Shown here: piece after piece, positions 15,995 to 23,294 of the stretch
How the letters are laid out: every line of letters begins with the position of its first letter
Numbering within the stretch: the stretch's first letter is position 1
Source: Neoroseomonas terrae
GTDB taxonomy: Bacteria > Pseudomonadota > Alphaproteobacteria > Acetobacterales > Acetobacteraceae
DNA: 64,000 bases
Assembly (NCBI RefSeq): GCF_018129025.1
Contig: NZ_JAAEDI010000022.1
Coordinates: forward strand, 1-64,000
Direction of reading: 5' to 3'
Position numbers and translations under genes: made by a program
The notes under the pieces: generated by a model
The model's input: only the letters and a program-made list of their open reading frames with translations
The model's database searches: none
What the model was told of the DNA's origin: nothing

Positions 15995-17941
15995 ATGAGC
16001 GGATCGGCAACGACGGAAACTGACGGTGTCTTCTTCGACACGGACCAGCTCGCAACGATCGCACTCCTCGAAACCGACCTCTTGAACGCGGGTACATCGC
16101 AAAACGAGACCTACCTCGGCGACGCCTCGAGTCTGGCCTACGTCAACGTCGCCGGCATCCTCGCCGTCGTCACCGCGGGGAACGATACGGATCAGCTAAA
16201 CGATACGGCCTCCGGCGGTGCCGGCGATGACCAGATGCACGGCATGGGCGGCGACGACGTTCTGGATGGTGGGGACGGCAACGATATCCTGTATGGCGGC
16301 CTCGGCCCCATCGATGCAGGTGCGCTCATTGAGGTGCAACTCACGGGCCTCACCACGGGTGGCCCGTCGGGCAATGACAGCCTGCTCGGCGGCGCCGGTG
16401 ACGACACGATCTTCGGCCAGGATGGTTCCGATACAGTCCTCGGCGGTGCGGGTGCCGACAACATGCAGGGGGGCGATGGCACCGACTGGCTGAGCTACGC
16501 CGGCGGCACGGAGGGCATTTCCGTCTCCCTCGCAGAAACGTCCGGGTCGGGCGGCGATGCCGCGGGGGACGTATACGCGGGCTTTGAGAATCTCATCGGC
16601 AGCGAGGGCGACGACTTCCTCGGCGGTACCGCTGGGGCGAACACGATCGATGGCGGCGCCGGCGACGATACGATTGCCGGTGGCGCTGGGGCCGACGCCA
16701 TGAACGGGGGCGACGGGGGTGGCGACTGGCTTGACTATTCGGAATCCTCTGCGGGCGTGACGGTCGACCTGGCCGGCGGCACAGGCGCGGGCGGTGATGC
16801 CGAGGGCGACATATTCATCGACGTCGAGAATGTGCTGGGCAGCGCTGCCGATGACTCGCTGATCGGCGGCGAGGGCGACAATGTCATCGATGGCGGCGCC
16901 GGGAACGACACGATTGTCGGCAGCCCCGGCGAGGACACGCTGTTGGGCGGCGAGGGCATTGACCTCGTCGACTACTCCGGCGGGTCGGGCCCGGTCTCGA
17001 TCAACCTTGATTCCGGCACCGCCGCGGACGGGTTTGGAGCGACCGACAGCATCTCCGGCATCGAGCAATTCGTGACCGGGGATTCGGACGACACCGTCAT
17101 CGCCGGCGCAGGCGACCACGATTTCGACCTTGGCGGTGGCAACAACTACTACGCCTGGGCGCCGGGCGACGGCAACGACACGGTCCGCCTCGGTGATGGC
17201 GCCGATACGCTCGATCTGCAGGGATGGGACAGTGAGGAGAATCCCTGGTCCACAATCGACGGCGGCGATGGATCAACCATCTTCAACAACGGCAGTGGCG
17301 GCAGCGTGCAGGTCTACGGCTTCAACGCCGCGGACGATTTCATCGCCTGCTTCGCCGAAGGTACGATGATCGCGACAGACCGCGGTGAGGTGCCGGTCGA
17401 ATCGCTTCGCGCCGGCGATCTGGTGCTGACCATGCACGCGACGCCACGTCTGATGCCGCTGGGCTGGGTCGGGGTCAGCCAGTTGAATCTTGCGCATCAG
17501 CGCAACAAGGCGGCGGCGGCGCCGATCCTGGTCCGTGCCGGCGCGCTGATGGATGGCGTGCCCAGCCGCGACCTTCGCCTCAGCCCTGAGCACGCACTGT
17601 TCCTGGATGGCATGCTGGTCCCGGCGCGGATGCTTGTGAACGGCGAGACGATCGTCCAGGAGGCATGGCGCCGGCAAGTGACGTACTATCACCTTGAGAT
17701 CGAAGGCCATGGGCTGCTGGTGTCGGATGGCGCACTCTCCGAAAGCTATGTCGACGACGGCAATCGTGGGCTGTTCGACAACGGGACGATGGCCGCCCTG
17801 TCGGTCGACTTCGAGGCGTATCGCGCGAACGGTCGCTATGCGGTGCAGGCCTGTGCACCGGTCGCTGCGGAAGGCCCTGTACTGAGAGCGATCCGTCAGC
17901 GCCTGACGGAGCGGGCTGGGCGGGCCGCGCAGGTGGCCTGA
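15995..17941 (+). CDS. RTX-repeat protein with C-terminal Hint (hedgehog/intein) domain, copy 1
   Basis: A 648-residue acidic protein without a Sec signal. After a unique N-terminus (MSGSATTETDGVFFDTDQ) come clusters of calcium-binding RTX nonapeptides (GGxGxDxUx, for example GGAGDDQMHGMGGDDVLDGG) over about residues 70-420. A Hint_2 domain occupies 452-648, starting with the catalytic-type Cys452 ([18 protein letters not shown]). It also has SPEHALFLDGMLVPARML and YYHLEIEGHGLLVSDG. No C-extein follows: the protein ends shortly after the domain. RTX repeats suggest type I secretion and folding in extracellular calcium; the Hint domain suggests self-cleavage before Cys452. No secretion genes are adjacent. 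ATG 15995 has CGGAG about ten bases upstream. Target and function unknown. Confidence 0.9.
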   Translation: MSGSATTETDGVFFDTDQLATIALLETDLLNAGTSQNETYLGDASSLAYVNVAGILAVVTAGNDTDQLNDTASGGAGDDQMHGMGGDDVLDGGDGNDILYGGLGPIDAGALIEVQLTGLTTGGPSGNDSLLGGAGDDTIFGQDGSDTVLGGAGADNMQGGDGTDWLSYAGGTEGISVSLAETSGSGGDAAGDVYAGFENLIGSEGDDFLGGTAGANTIDGGAGDDTIAGGAGADAMNGGDGGGDWLDYSESSAGVTVDLAGGTGAGGDAEGDIFIDVENVLGSAADDSLIGGEGDNVIDGGAGNDTIVGSPGEDTLLGGEGIDLVDYSGGSGPVSINLDSGTAADGFGATDSISGIEQFVTGDSDDTVIAGAGDHDFDLGGGNNYYAWAPGDGNDTVRLGDGADTLDLQGWDSEENPWSTIDGGDGSTIFNNGSGGSVQVYGFNAADDFIACFAEGTMIATDRGEVPVESLRAGDLVLTMHATPRLMPLGWVGVSQLNLAHQRNKAAAAPILVRAGALMDGVPSRDLRLSPEHALFLDGMLVPARMLVNGETIVQEAWRRQVTYYHLEIEGHGLLVSDGALSESYVDDGNRGLFDNGTMAALSVDFEAYRANGRYAVQACAPVAAEGPVLRAIRQRLTERAGRAAQVA

Positions 17942-17970
17942 CAGCATCGCAGGCGGCCCGGCAATTTCAG

Positions 17971-17994
17971 CAGGCTGCGCCGCGGCGCAGCCTG
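17971..17994 (+). terminator. Perfect 24-bp palindrome after RTX-Hint gene 1
   Basis: CAGGCTGCGCCG followed by its exact reverse complement, 30 bases after the stop. A strong GC stem at this place is probably a transcription terminator, although only a short T-run (CTTTT) follows about 15 bases later. Confidence 0.5.
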
Positions 17995-18671
17995 GTCGCC
18001 GTACGTCGCTTTTGGGGGCAAGGATCGCCGGTCGACCTCGGTCACCGTGGTTTCCACGCGTTCGTTGTCTTCGTCGATCGTGCGGCGAGCGCATGACCGG
18101 GATCCATGTCGTCGCCGACGCGCCGGGGTTCCCCATCCGGGTCCGCCGCTGGCGGGCAGAGGCTCGACTTCTGTCTCCGTCATCCTGGAGCGCGCGGCAG
18201 TGTATCGGCTGGCAAGGTCCGTGATGCCGATCGCATCCCCGATCTGATCGACGCGCGGCGACCGCCTTAGCATCTCGCCAGGCGCTACCGGTGCTGGAAG
18301 CCCTGCTTCAGCCTTCCCTACGCAAAGATAAAAACACGGCCGTCTCGCTGGCGCTCGCAGGAGCAACCCTTCGACGACGTCCGTGCCAGGGCCAGCCCGC
18401 TTCATTGCCCCGCGGCGTCCCGCTATGAGTCCGCGATCCAGAAACCGCTAAATAAATAATCTTTAATGTGCGCAATTTGGCTTCGACGGTGCCGACGGCT
18501 GTGCCGCGCCGCACGGCCCACCCTGCGACCACACAATACAACCTATGCGGGAATTTCGCCGCTCACAACGTTAGGTGTTTAGTCTTCGAGCCGAAGGTTG
18601 CATCACCCGCATATGTGCGACATAAATTTTCTGAAATCTGCATTATCCGATTTTCATCCTACTTTTCTTGC

Positions 18672-18731
18672 CTTTTCACATACGCGTGCAAGGACAAGAT
18701 TCCATTTGGATTCGTTGATCTTCATTAACTA
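18672..18731 (+). promoter_or_regulatory. Conserved upstream control block of RTX-Hint gene 2
   Basis: CCTTTTCACATACGCGTGC contains CACATACGCGTG (18677-18688), the counterpart of the palindrome upstream of copy 1, 135 bases before the ATG at 18824. TTGGATTCGTTGATCTTCATTAACTA (18706-18731) aligns with the copy 1 block. The conservation indicates that the duplication included the promoter and that both genes may be co-regulated. Confidence 0.5.
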
Positions 18732-18823
18732 GTGTCGCTCAACGGCAGAGTCATCCGGCGGCTTTACAACCATTGCGCGCATTGGAGAGCGATCTGCCGT
18801 CCCTCTCTTTGCGGAGCAAGATG

Positions 18824-18895
18824 ATGAGCGGATCGGCCACCACCCTCACTGATGGCACTTTTTTTGACACTAACCAGCAGCCACGATCGCATTAA
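18824..18895 (+). pseudogene. Frameshifted 5' end of RTX-Hint gene 2
   Basis: ATG 18824, preceded by GCGGAGCAAG, encodes MSGSATTLTDGTFFDTNQ, the equivalent of the copy 1 N-terminus, but reaches TAA at 18893. Compared with copy 1 (GACCAGCTCGCAACG), copy 2 reads AACCAGCA-GCCACG: one base is missing at 18878-18879. Restoring it joins the frame ATIALINTNLVNVG to the rest of the gene. A T7 run at 18859-18865 cannot rescue the frame by slippage, since a shift there meets TGA at 18865 and TAA at 18871. Confidence 0.7.
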
Positions 18896-18906
18896 TTAAC
18901 ACGAAC

Positions 18907-21036
18907 TTGGTTAATGTCGGCGCTTCGGACAATGAGACTTATCTAGGGGATGCGTCTAGCCTCACTTACATCAACGCTGCGGGCCTTCTTGCGGTCGTTA
19001 CTGCGGCACCGGACAACGACCAGTTGAACGACACCGCCTTTGGCGGGGCCGGCAACGATCAGATGCACGGCATGGGCGGCAATGACGTCCTGGATGGCGG
19101 CGACGGCAACGACGTTCTGTATGGCGGCCTCGGTCCCATAGATGCGGGCGCGCTTATTCAGGTGCAGCTCACAGGCATCACGAATGGCCCCTCCGGCAAT
19201 GACAGCCTGCTTGGTGGCGCCGGCAACGATACGATTTTCGGTCAGGACGGCGACGACACGTTGCTGGGCGGCAGCGGCGCCGACAGCATGATCGGTGGTG
19301 CGGGCAGCGACTGGGCGAGTTACGCGGGCGGCACCGGCGACGTCTCGGTCTCACTCGCGACGGGAACCGGCTCAGGTGGCGATGCTGCCGGCGACAATCT
19401 CACTGACGTCGAGAATCTCATCGGCGGCAGCGGGAACGACTACCTGGCCGGCAGCACCGGTGCGAACACCATCCTCGGCGGCGCGGGCAACGACACGATT
19501 GCAGGCGGCGCCGGCGCTGACAGCATGAATGGCGGGACGGGGACCAGTGACTGGCTGGATTACTCGCAGTCACCCGCCGTCATCGTGGATCTCGCGGGCG
19601 GTACGGGCAGCGGGGGACATGCTGCCGGTGATCAGTTCACCGGCTTTGAGAACGTTCTGGGCGGCGCCGGTGCGGACTCGGTGGTTGGGAACGGCAGCAA
19701 CAATCAGATCGTGGGCGGTTCCGGCAACGATACGCTCGCGGGTGGCGGTGGCGACGATACGATCGACGGCGGCACTGGCGCTGACGTCATGGATGGCGGT
19801 GCGGGCACTGGCGACTGGCTGGACTACTCGCAATCGGCCGGCGGCGTGACCGCCGATCTCGGTGCAGGGACCGGCGCGGGCGGCGCGGCCGCGGGCGACC
19901 AGTTCACGGCCTTTGAGAACCTGTTGGGGGGGAGCAGCGGCGACTCGCTCGTTGGTAGCGACGCAGCCAACGTCATCAACGGCGGCGGTGGCAATGACAC
20001 GATCGTCGGGAGCCTCGGCAACGACACGCTGGTCGGCGGGGGCGGCGTCCTCGATCGCCTCGACTACAGTGGCTCCTCTTCGCCGATATCGATCGACGTC
20101 GGCGCCGGCAGCGTGTCGAAGGGTGAGGACGGCACCGACAGCATTTCCGGCTTCAGCCAGTTCGTGACCGGGGGCGGCGACGACACCGTCATCGCGGGCG
20201 CCGGCAATCAGGACTTCGACCTGGGCGGCGGCAACAACTACTTCGAATGGACGCCAGGCGACGGCGACGACACGGTTCGCCTCGGTGGCGACGCCGATAC
20301 GCTCGACCTCCAGGGCTGGAACGGCAGTGACGACGACCCCTGGTCGACCGTAGGCGGCGCCGAAGGATCGGTTGTCTTCAACAACAGCGGCGGCGGCAGC
20401 GTCCAGGTCTACGGGTATGATCCCGAGAACGACTTCATCGCCTGCTTCGCCGAAGGCACGATGATCGCGACCGACCGTGGCGAGGTATCGGTCGAATCGC
20501 TTCGCGCCGGCGACCTGGTCCTGACGATGCACGGTACGCCGCGGCTGGTGCCGCTGCGCTGGGTGGGTGTCAGCCGGCTGAACCTGGCGCATCAGCGCAA
20601 CCGGGCGACGGCGGCGCCGATCCTGGTCCGCGCCGGCGCGCTGATGGATGGCGTGCCGAGCCGCGACCTCCGCCTCAGCCCCGAGCATGCCCTGTTCATC
20701 GATGGCATGCTGGTCCCGGCGCGGATGCTCGTGAATGGTGAAACGATCGTCCAGGAGATCTGGTGCCGAGAGGTGGCCTATTATCACCTCGAGATCGAGG
20801 GCCACGGCCTGCTGGTCTCGGATGGCGCACTCTCCGAGAGCTATGTTGACGACGGCAATCGCGCGCTGTTCGACAACGGGACTGTCGTCGCTCTCTCGGT
20901 CGACTTCGAGGCCCATCGCGCGAACGGCCGTTATGCGATGCAGGCCTGCGCGCCGATTGCGACGGAAGGGCCTGCGCTGCGGGCGATCCGCCAGCGCCTG
21001 GCGCAGCGGGCGGGCGAGGCCGCGCAGGTGGCCTGA
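18907..21036 (+). CDS. RTX-repeat protein with C-terminal Hint domain, copy 2 (N-terminus displaced by a frameshift)
   Basis: The open frame runs from TTG 18907 and encodes 709 residues, a close paralogue of the gene at 15995. RTX repeats fill about residues 35-480 (GGAGNDQMHGMGGNDVLDGG and many similar), with one more repeat block than copy 1. The Hint_2 domain is 513-709 and begins CFAEGTMIATDRGEVSVE. By eye it differs from copy 1 at about 23 of 197 positions. The original start at 18824 is separated by a one-base deletion, so the product is made only by weak internal initiation, by frameshifting, or not at all. The body shows no other damage, which argues for a recent lesion or a sequencing error. 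No Sec signal; a type I secretion substrate is inferred. Confidence 0.8.
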   Translation: MVNVGASDNETYLGDASSLTYINAAGLLAVVTAAPDNDQLNDTAFGGAGNDQMHGMGGNDVLDGGDGNDVLYGGLGPIDAGALIQVQLTGITNGPSGNDSLLGGAGNDTIFGQDGDDTLLGGSGADSMIGGAGSDWASYAGGTGDVSVSLATGTGSGGDAAGDNLTDVENLIGGSGNDYLAGSTGANTILGGAGNDTIAGGAGADSMNGGTGTSDWLDYSQSPAVIVDLAGGTGSGGHAAGDQFTGFENVLGGAGADSVVGNGSNNQIVGGSGNDTLAGGGGDDTIDGGTGADVMDGGAGTGDWLDYSQSAGGVTADLGAGTGAGGAAAGDQFTAFENLLGGSSGDSLVGSDAANVINGGGGNDTIVGSLGNDTLVGGGGVLDRLDYSGSSSPISIDVGAGSVSKGEDGTDSISGFSQFVTGGGDDTVIAGAGNQDFDLGGGNNYFEWTPGDGDDTVRLGGDADTLDLQGWNGSDDDPWSTVGGAEGSVVFNNSGGGSVQVYGYDPENDFIACFAEGTMIATDRGEVSVESLRAGDLVLTMHGTPRLVPLRWVGVSRLNLAHQRNRATAAPILVRAGALMDGVPSRDLRLSPEHALFIDGMLVPARMLVNGETIVQEIWCREVAYYHLEIEGHGLLVSDGALSESYVDDGNRALFDNGTVVALSVDFEAHRANGRYAMQACAPIATEGPALRAIRQRLAQRAGEAAQVA

Positions 21037-21046
21037 ACATGCCTGG

Positions 21047-21080
21047 GGGGCGGCACCGGCGCGACAGCGGTGCTTGCCCC
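21047..21080 (+). terminator. Terminator-like hairpin after RTX-Hint gene 2
   Basis: GGGGC-G-GCACCG (21047-21058) pairs with CGGTGC-TT-GCCCC (21068-21080), a bulged GC stem ten bases after the stop. There is no T-run, so termination is likely but not certain. Confidence 0.45.
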
Positions 21081-21111
21081 CGCCCGGCACCTTCCATAGG
21101 GTGCGCCGCGA

Positions 21112-21185
<74 letters not shown>

Positions 21186-21206
21186 TTCGACGCGGGATTT
21201 CAGAGC

Positions 21207-21530
21207 ATGTCGCAGCACAAGGGCCTGGCCCGCATCTTCCAGCCGCCGAAGTCGGCGATGCAGTCGGGCCGCGGTAAGACTCACGAATGGGTGCTGGAAT
21301 ACGCGCCTTCCGAGGCCAAGGTCCTCGATCCGCTGATGGGGTGGGTTGGCTCGGGCGATACCCGGCGGACGATCCATCTGCGCTTCGATAGCCGCGAACA
21401 GGCGCTTGCCTACGCCGAGGCGCAGGGCATCGCCTATGAGGTCGAGACCCCGGCACCGGCGGCCACGATCAGACCCAAGGTCTATGCTGATAATTTCCGC
21501 TTTGGACGGCAGGAGAACTGGTCGCATTGA
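21207..21530 (+). CDS. NDUFS4-family Complex I accessory subunit
   Basis: A 107-residue protein of the ETC complex I subunit conserved region family (NDUFS4, the 18-kDa AQDQ subunit), one of the accessory subunits alphaproteobacteria share with mitochondria. Landmarks are ARIFQPPKSAMQSGRGKTHEWVLEY, MGWVGSGDTRRTIHLRF, FDSREQALAYAEAQG and the C-terminal YADNFRFGRQENWSH. It associates with the peripheral arm of NADH dehydrogenase I, whose nuoM and nuoN lie at the far end of this window. It sits between two tRNA genes, a common place for this gene in the group. Confidence 0.93.
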   Translation: MSQHKGLARIFQPPKSAMQSGRGKTHEWVLEYAPSEAKVLDPLMGWVGSGDTRRTIHLRFDSREQALAYAEAQGIAYEVETPAPAATIRPKVYADNFRFGRQENWSH

Positions 21531-21591
21531 CCGGGGCCGCGCGCGATTGCGCGATTTCGCCCCGCCGCGATCTGCTTTAGGTAGCCCACGG

Positions 21592-21668
21592 GCGCCCTTA
21601 GCTCAGTTGGATAGAGCATCGACCTTCTAAGTCGAATGTCGGGGGTTCGAATCCCTCAGGGCGCGCCA
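21592..21668 (+). tRNA. tRNA-Arg (anticodon TCT)
   Basis: GCGCCCT acceptor pairs with AGGGCGC, D-arm GCTC...GAGC, anticodon stem TCGAC/GTCGA with loop CTTCTAA (anticodon TCT), T-arm GGGGG TTCGAAT CCCTC, discriminator G and encoded CCA. Complete 77-nt tRNA. Confidence 0.95.
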
Positions 21669-22018
21669 ATTCCGCCGTTGATACCTGTGCGCGGGAATCC
21701 CGCGGACACATAGCGTTGGCAGCGACTTCCATTGCAGCATGCTCCGACCGCATCATGCGATGCAGGTTGCTTCTCGCCGGGAACTGACGCCGCTGTCCGT
21801 TCACGTCCTGATGGATCCGTTGGGGCGAGCGGGGCCGGCAATGCACGGACGACGAGCAGGCTCCGCCGTTCCGGACCCTCGAGAACGACAGAGTCCCGAA
21901 ACAGAGCTTTATCCGTCCATCGACCGATTGCGATATAAAATCAGTCGATTTGGCCTATAACTGGTTGCACAAGACAATCAGATCGCGCGGCCTCTGCCGC
22001 GTGGGGAGGGGACGCGGT
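21669..22018. other. 350-bp gap after tRNA-Arg, no gene seen
   Basis: I find no supported gene. The minus-strand frame across the tRNA reads GFEPPTFDLEG, the well-known artefact of translating a tRNA backwards. The last 60 bases (GCGATATAAAATCAGTC and onward) are A/T-rich and probably hold the promoter of the reductase gene. Confidence 0.5.
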
Positions 22019-22549
22019 ATGGCGAAGCTCGTATTCGGAATGAACCAGTCACTGGACGGATACGTCGACCACATGGCGTTCGCGCCAGGCCCCGCGCTCT
22101 TCCGCCATTTCGTCGGAGAAGCCCAGGCGCAGGCGGGCAGCGTGTATGGCCGCCAGATGTATGAGGTCATGCGGTACTGGGACGACGATCACCCCGAATG
22201 GGATGCAGACCACCGCGCCTTCGCGGCGGCGTGGCGGAAGCAGCCGAAATGGGTCGTCTCGCGCTCGATGACGTCGGTCGGACCCAACGCCGAGCTTATC
22301 GCGGATGATCTTGAAACCGCGATCCGCGAGCTGAAGGCCGGACGCGAGGGGGAGATCGAAGTTGCGGGCCCGGTCCTGGCGCACAGCCTGACCGAGTTCG
22401 GCCTGATCGATGAGTATCGAATCTACCTGCACCCCGTCGTCGTTGGCCGCGGCAAACCATATTTCGCCGGGCCCCGCCCGCCGCTCCGCCTGATGGCCAG
22501 CGATCGGATTGACGGAAGCGTGCTCCGGCTGACCTACGTGCCAGCTTGA
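22019..22549 (+). CDS. Dihydrofolate reductase / RibD C-terminal domain family protein
   Basis: A 176-residue RibD_C-type reductase domain protein (NADPH-binding fold shared by DHFR and riboflavin reductase). It has KLVFGMNQSLDGYVD at the N-terminus, YGRQMYEVMRYWDDD, a substrate-region helix, EIEVAGPVLAHSLTEFGLIDEY and HPVVVGRGKPYF. Stand-alone members are common and mostly of unknown substrate. ATG 22019, preceded by GGGGAGGGG, gives the normal N-terminus. Not clearly linked to a neighbour. Confidence 0.88.
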   Translation: MAKLVFGMNQSLDGYVDHMAFAPGPALFRHFVGEAQAQAGSVYGRQMYEVMRYWDDDHPEWDADHRAFAAAWRKQPKWVVSRSMTSVGPNAELIADDLETAIRELKAGREGEIEVAGPVLAHSLTEFGLIDEYRIYLHPVVVGRGKPYFAGPRPPLRLMASDRIDGSVLRLTYVPA

Positions 22550-22626
22550 ACGAATGCCTCCGGTTGACCGCCCCTGCCATCCCGAACGACCCTGGGCCGA
22601 ACCGGTTGACCGGATGAGGACCGCCC

Positions 22627-23244
22627 GTGACTGATGCATTGCCCGATTGCGGCCTGCCGATCGGCACCCCCGTGCTGACGCCGACCGGGCACGTTCCTGT
22701 CGAGCAACTCACCCCCGGTGCCGTGGTGCTCGCGATCTCCGGCGCGGCTGCGCCCTTTCAACAGGTGATGACGGTGCAGCGGCGCCGCTGGGCAGGGCCG
22801 CTGGTGCGCGTGCTGGCGGACGCGCTGGAGGATGGCACGCCGCAGGAGGATCTCCTCCTGCCGCCCGCTCACGCCATGCTGCTCGACGGCGCGCTCGTGG
22901 CCGCAGGCGATCTGGTCGATCGCCACGGCATCCGGCTGCTGCCGGCCTCGGAGCCGATCGACCTGGTGCAGATCATGCTGGCCGGCCATGACGTCGTGCT
23001 TGCGCGCGGGGCGGCGGTCGAAACCATGCGGCCGCACCCCGACGCGCCGGATTGCGCACCGCGGCGGCCGCCGGATGGCACGCTGCGCGCGCTGCTGTCC
23101 TGGCGCGCCGAGCGGCTGGGCTGGGCAGTGCCGGAGCCCATGGAACCGATGCCCGAAGTCGGCACGTTGCGCGATCGGCTCGATGCTTCGCCGCTGGCAG
23201 CGGCGCTACCGCCGCGGCCGCTCGCCGGTTCCGATACCCCGTGA
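22627..23244 (+). CDS. Stand-alone Hint (hedgehog/intein-like) domain protein
   Basis: A 205-residue protein consisting almost only of a Hint_2-type domain. Cys8 lies at the N-terminal splice-junction position (CGLPIGTPVLTPTGHVPVEQL), with one more residue between Cys and Gly-Thr than in the three RTX-Hint proteins nearby. LLPPAHAMLLDGALVAAGDLVD matches the SPEHALFLDG block, and DLVQIMLAGHDVVLARGAAVE the following one. There are no RTX repeats, no signal peptide and only seven residues before the Cys, so there is effectively no N-extein. It may be a minimal, perhaps inactive or trans-acting, derivative of the cluster. It precedes the thiolase by 50 bases. Confidence 0.75.
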   Translation: MTDALPDCGLPIGTPVLTPTGHVPVEQLTPGAVVLAISGAAAPFQQVMTVQRRRWAGPLVRVLADALEDGTPQEDLLLPPAHAMLLDGALVAAGDLVDRHGIRLLPASEPIDLVQIMLAGHDVVLARGAAVETMRPHPDAPDCAPRRPPDGTLRALLSWRAERLGWAVPEPMEPMPEVGTLRDRLDASPLAAALPPRPLAGSDTP

Positions 23245-23294
23245 ACGCGTCCGCCGGTATAGGCTGACGCCAACCATCAACGGAGGAATACGCC

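Larger units (their letters stand above)
17942..18823. other. 882-bp intergenic gap between the two RTX-Hint paralogues
   Basis: I see no convincing gene here. The first part is GC-rich, with several short frames lacking any recognisable motif. It opens with a 24-bp palindrome (17971-17994). From about 18440 the composition turns A/T-rich (AAATAAATAATCTTTAATG near 18451), and the last 150 bases form the control region of copy 2, homologous to that of copy 1. The middle (18000-18440) may hold a decayed gene, but I could not identify one. Confidence 0.5.

Noticed and set aside
16200-17200. Repetitive GGxGxD-coding DNA as a possible CRISPR or tandem-repeat array
   Set aside because: The periodicity comes from RTX nonapeptide codons within an open frame; there are no constant repeats with variable spacers.
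17896-18405. Minus-strand ORF in the gap between RTX-Hint genes as a transposase remnant
   Set aside because: It contains no DDE residues or IS-like terminal repeats, and its codon pattern looks like chance in GC-rich DNA.
18859-18865. T7 run in RTX-Hint copy 2 as a programmed slippage site
   Set aside because: A -1 shift or one added T at this run reads TGA (18865) or TAA (18871) at once, so slippage there cannot restore the long frame.
21598-21846. Minus-strand ORF containing RPEGFEPPTFDLEGRCSIQLS
   Set aside because: Antisense translation of tRNA-Arg, a frequent annotation artefact.
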